Assembly: GCF_013046825.1 (NCBI RefSeq) | Contig: NZ_CP053187.1 | Location: 1-64,000, forward strand | Source: Turicibacter sanguinis | GTDB taxonomy: Bacteria; Bacillota_I; Bacilli_A; MOL361; Turicibacteraceae | Direction: 5' to 3' | DNA: 64,000 nt | In this document: piece by piece, positions 45,112 to 54,393 of the stretch | Layout of the letters: each line of letters begins with the position of its first letter | Numbering within the stretch: the first letter of the stretch is position 1 | Made by a program: the position numbers and the translations under genes | The notes under the pieces: generated by a model | Database searches by the model: none | What the model saw: the letters and a program-made list of their open reading frames with translations, nothing else | Told to the model about the DNA's origin: nothing

Positions 45112-46101
45112 CTAAGATTTAAATTTATAAAATAACTTTAATGTCATTTTTGACTCATAGATTGAAGCTCTTAATTTTTCTTTAATTGATTGATTCGCTT
45201 TTTGTTGTTGATAATATTTATTATTTGTCCAGCCTTTAAATTCTTGCTGTAAATAATCATAAAACTCATTCATAATTTTAAGTGCTAATGATGAATCTTT
45301 AATATGAATGACTTTTTGTAATTCATAAAGGGCTTGATTAATACAAACCATCTCTAATTCATCTTCAAACGTTTTGAATTTATTTAGTTTTTTATAATAA
45401 TTGATACTAGCTTCCAATGCTAATAATGTATGTAAAATTCTTTCATCATACGCACTTGAAACATTATTTAAACGATTAGCTAAATAATAATATAAGGGTT
45501 GATTAATCATCGCGATTTTCTCACAATGTGCTAATAGCATCAACGTAAAGGCTAAATCTTCACTTCGATAGTTTGTTGGAAATAGTAGTTGATTAGCCGT
45601 TAAAATTTCTTTTTTAATAAGTTTATTCCAAGGAGCAGGATTAATTTTAAACAGAATCTCTTTGTGATTCATTAAATCAATCGTCTCAGATTCAAATTTT
45701 GGTAATGAAATAGCAAATTGTTCACTTGAATCTTCATAACAATCATAATACTCACAAATGGCCACTGAAGCATCAGATAAACGGATTCCTTCATATAATT
45801 TTTCTAACATTTCTTCATGTAGATAATCATCTGGATCAATAAAAATAACATAGGGAGCACTCGATAAACTTAATCCTAAGTTTCGTGTTTTTCCAACCCC
45901 TTCATTTTGCTTATCCATCACTTTAAAACGAGAATCCTTTTGCTCCCATTCTCTAATTAAAGTTAAGGTCTCATCTGTAGAACCATCATTGATCACTATC
46001 ACTTCGAAATCTTTGAATGTTTGAGTGACCAAACTTTTAAAACATTTATCAATATATTTTGCGACATTATACGCAGGAATGATAACACTAATTTGACTCA
46101 C
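45112..46101 (-). CDS. GT2 family glycosyltransferase
   Basis: A 329-aa GT-A enzyme, first of the tandem trio. ISVIIPAYNVAKYIDKCFKSLVTQTF, VINDGSTDE and FIDPDDYLHEEM (DPDD rather than DSDD) form the donor site, with YRSEDLAFTL as acceptor motif. It is the most diverged member. A 183-bp gap separates it from the flippase gene. Confidence 0.88.
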   Translation of the reverse strand: MSQISVIIPAYNVAKYIDKCFKSLVTQTFKDFEVIVINDGSTDETLTLIREWEQKDSRFKVMDKQNEGVGKTRNLGLSLSSAPYVIFIDPDDYLHEEMLEKLYEGIRLSDASVAICEYYDCYEDSSEQFAISLPKFESETIDLMNHKEILFKINPAPWNKLIKKEILTANQLLFPTNYRSEDLAFTLMLLAHCEKIAMINQPLYYYLANRLNNVSSAYDERILHTLLALEASINYYKKLNKFKTFEDELEMVCINQALYELQKVIHIKDSSLALKIMNEFYDYLQQEFKGWTNNKYYQQQKANQSIKEKLRASIYESKMTLKLFYKFKS

Positions 46102-46284
46102 GGGGTTTACACCTACTTTAGCTCATTTTCATCTAAAATTCGACTATATTAAAAAAGATATTTATTCTATAGTTGTAACCATATTTGAACAGAAATAGTC
46201 ACATTTATCATATCATAATTTAATTCCAATGGAAATATAAACAAAAAAAGCGCATCGAGATTTCGACACACTTTTTACAATTGT

Positions 46285-47805
46285 TTATTTTTTTAATACA
46301 ATTCGCTTTGCACGATTAACAAATAATCTAAATTCATTAAAGAATACAAAATATAAGATGCTATGAGCTATTAAAACAATGGTACCTAAAACGGCCGATC
46401 CTAGGAACCAAACTAAAATTGATGACGTTCCTGATGAGAATACTAACTTCCATCCCATATAAGAAATGGATCCAATCACAAACATAATCCCTATTCGTCC
46501 AAGAACCAGACGATAATAATACCAAGGTGATAAGTTAAAAACACGTGGATAAACTAAATTGACTGTCATAAAGAAATCAAAAATAAACTGAGACAAGAAT
46601 GTTCCTAATAAAATCCCAGTAATTCCAAAGTTTTTAATTAATACTAGAGAAATTAATAGATTAGCTATTGCAGTGATGTAAGCAATTTTTTTAGTCTCTT
46701 TAAATAAACCATTCACATTTCTAACAACTAATAATGGTTCTCTTGACACCAAATAAAATAAATTTACACTAAATAACAAGACTGCGAATAATGAAAGAAT
46801 ATATTGCTCCTCTTTCATCCATAACATCATAAAATCTCTCATGACAACAAATAAAATACTACAAATCACTGAACTTAAGAAAAAGGCAAAATTCGTATAT
46901 TCCAAAAATGTTGCATATTTATGTTCTTCATTCTCATTTGAAAATAAATTTCCAAAACTATCAATTGGCGCTTGCACAATGCTAAATAAAATCTTTTGTA
47001 AACTTGAGCAAATTAAATTATAAGCATTATAAATATTCGTCACTGAAGTAGCAACAAAGACACTTAATAAAATAGGATCCGTATTACTTAAGACCACACC
47101 CGAAATTTTATGTGCAAAGACATGTTTTGTATTTTCAAGAGCTGATAAGTCACGTTCTTCATGATTATTCTTTAAATAAGGATATAACTTAAGAGATTTC
47201 TGTCTAGAATAAACATATGTTGCAATGGTTAAAAGTCCATCGACTAATAAAACAATCGCTAAATCTACTTTCAGTAACGCAAGCACAACGACTAAAACAG
47301 AGCGAATAAACGTAATGAATTGAATTCCGATATTAATTTTATAATATTGTTGATCAGATTGAACGACAATATTCGGTCCCATTAAAAAGTAAGAAATCAC
47401 CACTGGAATCAATAATAAGAAATAAATCAAGTAGATCGTCCCACTTGGAATCGGATCCGCTTTACTAATAAATAGCGGAGAAACAATTCCTATAATTGTT
47501 CCAAGCACTAAAATGATAATTCCCATCCATCTAAATAAATAGACAGCCCCATTATATAATTCGGTTACCTTTTTATGATTTTTATCAGCCAAGGGTTTAT
47601 ATAATATTTGCTGAAATGCCATTCCAAATCCACCTTCAACTAGATTTAAAACAGCCATAATTTGTAATAATGTCGAATAAAGTCCGTTAATTGAACTACC
47701 ATAGATACTAGAAAATAAACTAAATTTAACAAAACCTAAAATAGGTAAAATTAAATTTGGAATTGTTGTTGCTAGCATATTAAAAAACGAATGTTTCGTT
47801 CTCAT
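46285..47805 (-). CDS. Wzx-like lipid-linked oligosaccharide flippase
   Basis: A 506-aa protein with 12-14 helices of the MOP/polysaccharide-transport superfamily. KFSLFSSIYGSSINGLYSTLLQIMAVLNLVEGGFGMAFQQ is typical of the start. It is expected to flip the lipid-linked unit built by the cytoplasmic transferases. It differs from the SpoVB-type flippase near the right end. Confidence 0.85.
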   Translation of the reverse strand: MRTKHSFFNMLATTIPNLILPILGFVKFSLFSSIYGSSINGLYSTLLQIMAVLNLVEGGFGMAFQQILYKPLADKNHKKVTELYNGAVYLFRWMGIIILVLGTIIGIVSPLFISKADPIPSGTIYLIYFLLLIPVVISYFLMGPNIVVQSDQQYYKINIGIQFITFIRSVLVVVLALLKVDLAIVLLVDGLLTIATYVYSRQKSLKLYPYLKNNHEERDLSALENTKHVFAHKISGVVLSNTDPILLSVFVATSVTNIYNAYNLICSSLQKILFSIVQAPIDSFGNLFSNENEEHKYATFLEYTNFAFFLSSVICSILFVVMRDFMMLWMKEEQYILSLFAVLLFSVNLFYLVSREPLLVVRNVNGLFKETKKIAYITAIANLLISLVLIKNFGITGILLGTFLSQFIFDFFMTVNLVYPRVFNLSPWYYYRLVLGRIGIMFVIGSISYMGWKLVFSSGTSSILVWFLGSAVLGTIVLIAHSILYFVFFNEFRLFVNRAKRIVLKK

Positions 47806-47861
47806 CTCATCACTCCTAACACAATCTTTCCTTTTATTTGACTAGAAAGACATAATTTAAT

Positions 47862-47895
47862 AAAAAGGTGTATCGTCATTAGGATACACCTTTTT
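47862..47895 (-). terminator. Terminator after the LCP gene
   Basis: Perfect 13-bp stem (47862-47874 with 47883-47895) and minus-strand T-run. Confidence 0.87.
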
Positions 47896-47917
47896 GATTT
47901 AAGTATTAATATTTTAA

Positions 47918-50656
47918 CTAAGATTGTGGCGCTGATGGTTGCTCTGTACTCACACAAAGTGGATCATCTGGATTCTCATCACAGAAATTTGGAGCCGGTA
48001 CCTCAGGTTCTGGATCAGGTGTTGGTGTTGGATCCGGTGTTGGTGTTGGATCCGGTGTCGGTGTTGGATCCGGTGTCGGTGTTGGATCCGGTGTCGGTGT
48101 TGGATCCGGTGTCGGTGTTGGATCTGGTGTAGGTTCAACACCTAATGAAACAACAACAGTAATATGACCTGAACTTACGCTTTGACCTACTCCAGGTGAA
48201 TAAGAAATAATCGCTCCTTTTGTAACCGTTGCGCTATACTGCTCTTGTTTTGAAACTGTAATTGAAAGTCCTAATTCGGCGTTTTTCTGACTAATATACG
48301 AAACGAACTCTTCGTATGTTTTGCCAACATAATTATCTAGTGTCACTGATGCGACTCCTTTAGATTTATATACATTAATTGAAGAATTCGCATTAATCAC
48401 TGTTCCAGCAGAAACATCAGATACCCAAAATCCCGCTGATACAGAAGAGAACTTATCATCTGTAAAGTTAACTTTAACGGATACTTTATTTGCCCAATTA
48501 TTAATTTGGTCTTTTGACCAACCTAAAGCATTGAAATCTGGTACCGTAATATAATCCATCACGGTTACTGTTAAACTACTAATACTATCTTTTTTCGTAT
48601 AAGCTTTAACACTTTGAGACGTCACATACCCCGCTTTGGATGGATCATATCCTGAATCTGACCACGAAATTTTATTAATCGTAATCGGAACGCCTGCTGA
48701 AGATGCCCAGTTTTGAGCCATTTGTGCTGTATACTTCCCGCCTACCATATCAGGCATCATACTGCGACACTCTTCAGCATTTTGATTAGCTGAATCTGTA
48801 CAATCTAATCCTTTTTTAATCACACTTACTGAAATAGATGATACTTTAGACGCAATCGTATTTGCTTTAACACTTTGATAAATAACTTGATTATTGGCAG
48901 CAGATGAGATATAACCACTATCTCCCTCTTCAACATAATTCACATCGATACTGATCCCATTTTGTTTTGCCCAAGACGTTACTTCGCTTAATACCCATCC
49001 TTCAGAAACAAAATCTGGAACTAATTCTGGCATTTCTGGAATATCAGGTGATGCTTCATTATACCATGACTGTACCCATGTCACACCATAATGTGGTGAA
49101 AATGGTGTATAGCTAAATGTATACTTTATTTCAGGTTGAATTTCTTCTAAGTTAATTAACATATTTTTTTTAGCATCTGCAACTGCTCCATCAAATGGAA
49201 AGGCATAATTTAAAATATCTCCACGAAATTCGTTATAAACATTACCGAAAGTGGCACTAATAACCATATTTTTAAAATGAATGTAATTCATTGGATTGTT
49301 ACTTCCATAACTTGTTACTGTATCTAATGCATATTGGAATGACGATGTAATTTGATTCATTGAGATATTTGTTTCAATATTATTTCCAAGCACTTCAATG
49401 ACTTTTAATACTTCATTAATAGAATTCATTTCAGTTAACATCTGGCTGATAGCTGCTCGAATAACCTCTTGTTGGCTTTCCGCACGTCCAAGATCGCCAT
49501 TAGCTAATGTTTTTCGATGTCTTGCTAAAGCAAGTGCCTGCTCTCCATCTAAAATTTGATATCCTTGTTCAACATATACGATATCATCTCCCCAATTACG
49601 ATCACTATTTTGCTCAATAATCGTTTGTGGAACATACATATAAATTCCACCAATGGCATCGATTAACTCAACAAATCCTTTAAAGTTAATTTTCACGTAA
49701 TATGGAATATCAATATCAAACCAATTTTCTACTGTTTCAATCACACAGGTTGTTCCACCATTATTGGCATGGTTAATTTTGTCCTTCATGTTGTTATAAC
49801 ATGGAATTTCAACATAAGAGTCACGAGGAATTGAAGTCATCGTCACAGATAATTTTTGTGGATTAACCGTCGCTAAAATTAAGGAATCTGCACGTGAATT
49901 TGCATTCAATCCTTCTGTTTCAGAGTCAACTCCCATTAATAAAATAGAGAATGGCTGATCAACTAAAGAATCATAATTTTTATTTGATTCCACTGTAACC
50001 TCTTGCTTAATAACTGTTTCGATGTTGGCTAAAACAGTCGTCTCTGTCGAAATATTTTCATAACCTAATTGATCGGAAAAAATCGTGGTATAATTATCCC
50101 CAATAATAATGGCATCAACGTCTCCTTGATATAAATCGTGAATTAAATCAAATGGCATATCATATGTTTTCACTTTTTCTTCAGATAACTCATTTTTATC
50201 TAAAAATGTATTAATACTTTCTACAACTTCTTCTTTAGTAATATTTAAGGTCCCAATTGTTTTTCCTTTTAAATCATCAAATGATTTAATGTTTGAATCC
50301 GTCATTGAAACTAAACTATAGTTAATCACGGTTTCTTGTGTTGTCATATTATTTAATGATTTATACACTTTCATATTCACATATCCAAAGTATGAAGAAC
50401 AAATAATTGATACAATTGCAATCACACTTGTCACTAAAATTCCAATCCCTTTATTTTTGTTTAGACAATACATCCCAAACATCAATAAAGATAAAAAGGC
50501 AAAAATTAAAATTAACGACACATTGATTCGAAGAGAACTATTGAATCCAGAATATTTATTGATATAAACAATATTTAAGACAATTGGAATAATTAAAAGT
50601 GATAATAATAAATACTTAACAATCGGCTTTTTTAATATATTTTGCAAGTTACTCAT
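47918..50656 (-). CDS. LCP-family ligase with substrate-binding-like, PASTA-like and Pro-rich modules
   Basis: A 912-aa protein. Helices lie at about 13-33, 45-64 and 71-93. A segment 105-225 resembles a periplasmic substrate-binding protein (SFDDLKGKTIGTLNIT, DLYQGDVDAIIIGDNY). The LCP catalytic domain covers 236-410 (LLMGVDSE, SRADSLILATVNP, SIPRDSYV, ARHRKTLANGDLGRAESQQ). LCP enzymes join glycopolymers to peptidoglycan. Residues 540-845 hold about four PASTA-like repeats, then a (PTPDPTPTPD)-type tract and a short tail with two Cys. Wall binding by the PASTA part is inference. It is 15 nt upstream of no other cluster gene and follows the 229-aa gene closely. Confidence 0.85.
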   Translation of the reverse strand: MSNLQNILKKPIVKYLLLSLLIIPIVLNIVYINKYSGFNSSLRINVSLILIFAFLSLLMFGMYCLNKNKGIGILVTSVIAIVSIICSSYFGYVNMKVYKSLNNMTTQETVINYSLVSMTDSNIKSFDDLKGKTIGTLNITKEEVVESINTFLDKNELSEEKVKTYDMPFDLIHDLYQGDVDAIIIGDNYTTIFSDQLGYENISTETTVLANIETVIKQEVTVESNKNYDSLVDQPFSILLMGVDSETEGLNANSRADSLILATVNPQKLSVTMTSIPRDSYVEIPCYNNMKDKINHANNGGTTCVIETVENWFDIDIPYYVKINFKGFVELIDAIGGIYMYVPQTIIEQNSDRNWGDDIVYVEQGYQILDGEQALALARHRKTLANGDLGRAESQQEVIRAAISQMLTEMNSINEVLKVIEVLGNNIETNISMNQITSSFQYALDTVTSYGSNNPMNYIHFKNMVISATFGNVYNEFRGDILNYAFPFDGAVADAKKNMLINLEEIQPEIKYTFSYTPFSPHYGVTWVQSWYNEASPDIPEMPELVPDFVSEGWVLSEVTSWAKQNGISIDVNYVEEGDSGYISSAANNQVIYQSVKANTIASKVSSISVSVIKKGLDCTDSANQNAEECRSMMPDMVGGKYTAQMAQNWASSAGVPITINKISWSDSGYDPSKAGYVTSQSVKAYTKKDSISSLTVTVMDYITVPDFNALGWSKDQINNWANKVSVKVNFTDDKFSSVSAGFWVSDVSAGTVINANSSINVYKSKGVASVTLDNYVGKTYEEFVSYISQKNAELGLSITVSKQEQYSATVTKGAIISYSPGVGQSVSSGHITVVVSLGVEPTPDPTPTPDPTPTPDPTPTPDPTPTPDPTPTPDPTPTPDPEPEVPAPNFCDENPDDPLCVSTEQPSAPQS
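48012..48137. repeat. 18-bp tandem repeats coding Pro-Thr-Pro-Asp tract
   Basis: Seven units of an 18-nt repeat (GGATCCGGTGTCGGTGTT form), the last one diverged, encoding the PTPDPT tract of the LCP gene. Middle units are nearly identical, suggesting recent expansion or slippage. The reading frame is kept because the unit is a multiple of three. Confidence 0.9.
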
Positions 50657-50671
50657 TTCTCCTCACCTCCA

Positions 50672-51361
50672 CTACTGAATTTCAATTAAAACTAATTGAT
50701 TTTCTTTTTCAACAACAATAAATCCTGTTTCTGTTGGAAATTTTGATAAATCTAACTCATCACTATCTGTATATGTCCATTCTGCATAAACATATGTCCC
50801 ATCCATCTCTGTTCCGTCTGGCATTGTGTAGACATAGTTAGGATCAACCCCCGTTACCTTAACATTTGCTACTGTTAGCAATTGATCGGCACCGAACTCT
50901 TCAATATAGTAATCTAGATATAAATAGAAGACATCTACTGCTTTATTTCTAAAATCTGAACGATATAACGGATACACAAATTGTAATCCACCTACATCGT
51001 TACGTCCTCCTTTATTAGACCAAGTAAAGAAATCGGCAATGAAATTTTTAACAACAGACTCTGCATAAGCTGATTCAGTTTCTGGAGTCCATGACTCTTC
51101 AAAGGCTGTTTGATTCTCAATTAATTCATCATAAATTTCTTTTTGATATTCTGTAGCTGTTTCACGTAACGTATAATCAACAACGTCTTGGGTCACATCA
51201 ATAATTCCTATATTCGTATTCACATCATTTCCTACTGTACTTTTATCTCCTTTTAACTGAGTGATTAAAATAACTGCAAGAACAATTGTAGTGATTGTAA
51301 AGATTCCCCCGAAAACTAAAAAGGGCTCTTTTAACAGCTTATTTAGCTTCATTTTCTTCAC
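50672..51361 (-). CDS. Single-pass membrane protein of unknown function
   Basis: A 229-aa protein with a short basic N-terminus, one helix (about 14-35) and an extracellular domain containing a long acidic helix (about 75-110) and beta-rich C-terminus (YVYAEWTYTDSDELDLSKFP). It is reminiscent of small extracytoplasmic accessory proteins, but no family was recognised. It overlaps the GDPD-like gene by 23 bases and lies 15 nt before the LCP gene, so the three are one operon and may act in one complex. Confidence 0.65.
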   Translation of the reverse strand: MKKMKLNKLLKEPFLVFGGIFTITTIVLAVILITQLKGDKSTVGNDVNTNIGIIDVTQDVVDYTLRETATEYQKEIYDELIENQTAFEESWTPETESAYAESVVKNFIADFFTWSNKGGRNDVGGLQFVYPLYRSDFRNKAVDVFYLYLDYYIEEFGADQLLTVANVKVTGVDPNYVYTMPDGTEMDGTYVYAEWTYTDSDELDLSKFPTETGFIVVEKENQLVLIEIQ

Positions 51362-52430
51362 CTTCTCTTTCCTTGATTACCGAAGCATATTGACATGTTT
51401 TTTGATGCATATCGCCTTCATAAATTAATTCATCCGTATACACACCACTTGCCCCATAGTATAACAATTCTTCTAGTGTGACATCATCATTAATGGTATG
51501 GAAGAACATTGGTTTTTTTAGATACTGCAATTGATTTAAAAGATCAAATCTTGGATCTCCCCATAATGAAGCAAAAAATTGTGGCATCGTTACAAATACA
51601 ATTTCTTCATTTTCATTAATAAACTCAATGACTTCATAATTCGAGCGATGAGTTTCCTGATACATGGTATAGATATAACGATCGAATTCATAAATTTCTT
51701 CTACCATATCGAACATTTCAAGCGTATAAAGTTGTGGAATAATTCGAGATAACAAAGTCTCATCAACTGCCGTTACCTGTTCAACAATAGCAGTAAATGA
51801 TTGTTTTACACTGTCTTCATCTGCCCATTTTGTATCTGTAACAAATACCACATCATCATACTCTTGTAATAATTTAATGATATCTTCAAAAGTCATGGGG
51901 CTATATTGACCATTGATTTTCATACTTAAAAATTGTTCTAATGTTGGAACATATTCATCACGTTCATTTTTTTCAATCGATGATAAATCAATTAAGTCGA
52001 GTTGTTCAAATCGCTCATAATCGCTTTCTGACCACTCATGACGGGCAACTAATTCTCCATCACTCGTAAAGAGTAGGTCTACTTCGAAAACTCTAAATCC
52101 TTTATCATAATTATCTTTAAATGCTTCAATAGAATTTGTATAAGGATACCCATCAATTCCGCCCATTGCATGAGCAATATATACTAATTCTTCTTTAGAC
52201 ATAGGGGTTGTTAAATGCTCAATATCCATTTCATACTTACAAAGCATATCTGAATAATCGGTAATAACGGCTTCATATTCATCTAACATTGTATTTTGTG
52301 TATGACTTTTTTCTTCAAGTTGCTTAATGGTTTGATCCATCATATAAATTAAAATGGCTAATCCACACGCTGTAATCCCCAATAAAACGCCCAATATGAT
52401 TAGCTTATTTTTTTTGATATACTCTTTCAT
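51339..52430 (-). CDS. Membrane-anchored GDPD-like phosphodiesterase
   Basis: A 363-aa protein with an N-terminal helix (about 10-31), a coiled stretch, and a GDPD-type barrel from about 80. VYIAHAMGG replaces the usual HRG, so the conserved Arg is missing, while TNSIEAF, FEVDLLFTSDGE and the second His in ARHEW are kept. Relatives cleave glycerophosphodiesters, and a teichoic-acid-like polymer would be a fitting substrate. Activity cannot be assured without the Arg. It opens the operon with the 229-aa and LCP genes. Confidence 0.75.
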   Translation of the reverse strand: MKEYIKKNKLIILGVLLGITACGLAILIYMMDQTIKQLEEKSHTQNTMLDEYEAVITDYSDMLCKYEMDIEHLTTPMSKEELVYIAHAMGGIDGYPYTNSIEAFKDNYDKGFRVFEVDLLFTSDGELVARHEWSESDYERFEQLDLIDLSSIEKNERDEYVPTLEQFLSMKINGQYSPMTFEDIIKLLQEYDDVVFVTDTKWADEDSVKQSFTAIVEQVTAVDETLLSRIIPQLYTLEMFDMVEEIYEFDRYIYTMYQETHRSNYEVIEFINENEEIVFVTMPQFFASLWGDPRFDLLNQLQYLKKPMFFHTINDDVTLEELLYYGASGVYTDELIYEGDMHQKTCQYASVIKEREGEENEAK

Positions 52431-52585
52431 ACTAACCCCCTTCTAAATACATACTATTTAATTGTACATTATTTAACTAAGAATGCAAATATTGAAAATC
52501 GTAATTAAGTAAAAAAATACATTTTTATACATTTTCCATTACATTCCACCATTTTTTGAAATTAAAGCAAATCCCTATTACATAA

Positions 52586-52614
52586 AAAAATCTCCTCATG
52601 ATGAGGAGATTTTT
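52586..52614 (-). terminator. Terminator after aspS
   Basis: Perfect 13-bp stem (52586-52598 with 52602-52614), minus-strand T-run. It closes the hisS-aspS operon. Confidence 0.9.
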
Positions 52615-52618
52615 AGTT

Positions 52619-54376
52619 CTATTTCTTTAATTGAATGTGTAATTCAGTTAACTGTGCCTCGCTTACGCGTCCTGGTGCTTCTGTCATTGGACATGTTGCC
52701 GATGCATTTTTAGGGAATGCAATCACATCACGTAAACTTTGTGATCCTGTTAAAATCATCGCGATTCGGTCAAGACCTAATGCTAAACCACCATGTGGAG
52801 GTGTTCCGTATTTGAAGGCATTCATTAAGAAACCAAATTGTTCTTCAGCTTCTTCTTTTGTAAATCCTAATGCTTCAAACATACGAGATTGAATATCAGG
52901 ACGATAAATACGTAATGATCCTCCTCCTAATTCATATCCATTTAATACGATATCGTAAGCTTGAGCTTTCGCATTATGAGAATCTGTATCGAACGTATCT
53001 AATGTATCTAAACTTGGCATTGTGAATGGGTGGTGTGCTGCAAAGAATCGTCCAGCTTCTTCATCATATTCGAATAATGGCCAGTCAATCACCCATAAGA
53101 AGTTAAATTTTGATTCATCAATTAATCCTAATTCTTTAGCTAAATGTAAGCGTAATGCTCCTAAGCTATCTGCTACGACTGCTTTTGTATCAGCAACGAA
53201 TAATAATAAATCCCCAATTTCAGCATTTGTAGCAGCTTTAATTGAAGCCACTTCGTCTTCATTAAAGAATTTCGCGATTGGACCATTGAATCCTTCTTCG
53301 ACTACTTTCACCCAAGCTAATCCTTTAGCTTTATATTTTTTAACAAAGTCAGTTAATTTATCAATGTCTTTACGTGAGAAGCGTTCTGCTGCGCCTTTCA
53401 CACATAATGCTTTTACTTCATTTCCTGCTTCAACCGTACTTGCAAAGACTGAGAATCCACAGTTAGCTACAACATGATTTAAAGGTATTAATTCCATTTC
53501 AAAACGTGTGTCTGGTTTATCTGATCCATAACGTCCCATTGCTTCTTCATAGCTTAAACGTGGGAATGGACGCGGAGTATCTAACCCTTTAACATCTTTC
53601 ATCATCTTAACTAACATTTCTTCAACTAAATTCATAATTTCTTCTTGTGTTAAGAATGAGGTTTCGATGTCAATTTGAGTAAATTCAGGTTGACGGTCAG
53701 CACGTAAGTCTTCATCACGGAAACAACGTGCTACTTGATAATAACGTTCAAATCCAGATACCATTAATAACTGTTTGAAAATCTGTGGTGATTGAGGTAA
53801 AGCATAGAATTCACCTTCATGAACACGACTTGGAACTAGATAATCACGTGCTCCTTCTGGTGTTGATTTATTTAAATATGGTGTTTCAACTTCAATAAAG
53901 TCTTGACTATCTAAATAACTACGAACTGATTTTAAAATGTTATGACGTAAGATAAAGTTCTTTTGCATCATTGGACGACGTAAATCTAAATAACGATATT
54001 TTAAACGTGTATCTTCTAAAGCATCTGTTTCATCTGCAATGATTAAAGGTGTCATTTCTGCCTCTGAGATAATGGTTAGTTGTTCTAAAACAACTTCAAT
54101 ATCCCCTGTTGGCATATTTGGATTTTTACTTTGACGTTCTGCAACGATCCCTTTAACGGCAATAACATATTCATTACGAACTTTATTAGCCACTTCTAGT
54201 ACTTCAGGGCTAACTGTTTCTGGATTTGCCACTAATTGTGTCATTCCATAACGGTCACGTAAATCAATGAAAACTAATCCTCCTAAGTTACGAGATTTAG
54301 CAACCCAACCTTTTAATTCAACTACTTGACCGACATTCTCAAGTCTTAATTCTCCATTATTATGTGTACGATTCAT
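52619..54376 (-). CDS. aspS: Aspartyl-tRNA synthetase
   Basis: A 585-aa class II enzyme of the bacterial type. It has an OB anticodon-binding domain (1-110), motif 2 ([18 protein letters not shown]), the bacterial GAD insertion (about 290-410) and motif 3 ([11 protein letters not shown]). Length is normal. The ATG at 54376 follows AAGAGGTG; longer in-frame readings run into hisS. It lies 17 nt after hisS and under the same T-box leader. Confidence 0.97.
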   Translation of the reverse strand: MNRTHNNGELRLENVGQVVELKGWVAKSRNLGGLVFIDLRDRYGMTQLVANPETVSPEVLEVANKVRNEYVIAVKGIVAERQSKNPNMPTGDIEVVLEQLTIISEAEMTPLIIADETDALEDTRLKYRYLDLRRPMMQKNFILRHNILKSVRSYLDSQDFIEVETPYLNKSTPEGARDYLVPSRVHEGEFYALPQSPQIFKQLLMVSGFERYYQVARCFRDEDLRADRQPEFTQIDIETSFLTQEEIMNLVEEMLVKMMKDVKGLDTPRPFPRLSYEEAMGRYGSDKPDTRFEMELIPLNHVVANCGFSVFASTVEAGNEVKALCVKGAAERFSRKDIDKLTDFVKKYKAKGLAWVKVVEEGFNGPIAKFFNEDEVASIKAATNAEIGDLLLFVADTKAVVADSLGALRLHLAKELGLIDESKFNFLWVIDWPLFEYDEEAGRFFAAHHPFTMPSLDTLDTFDTDSHNAKAQAYDIVLNGYELGGGSLRIYRPDIQSRMFEALGFTKEEAEEQFGFLMNAFKYGTPPHGGLALGLDRIAMILTGSQSLRDVIAFPKNASATCPMTEAPGRVSEAQLTELHIQLKK

Positions 54377-54393
54377 AAAATTTTCACCTCTTC

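Noticed and set aside
46240-46284. Terminator hairpin after the flippase
   Set aside because: A-run and T-run flank a partial repeat but the stem has too many mismatches to be convincing.
48012-48137. CRISPR-like direct repeats
   Set aside because: The 18-bp units are contiguous with no spacers, keep the reading frame and code for Pro-Thr-Asp repeats; it is protein-coding low complexity.
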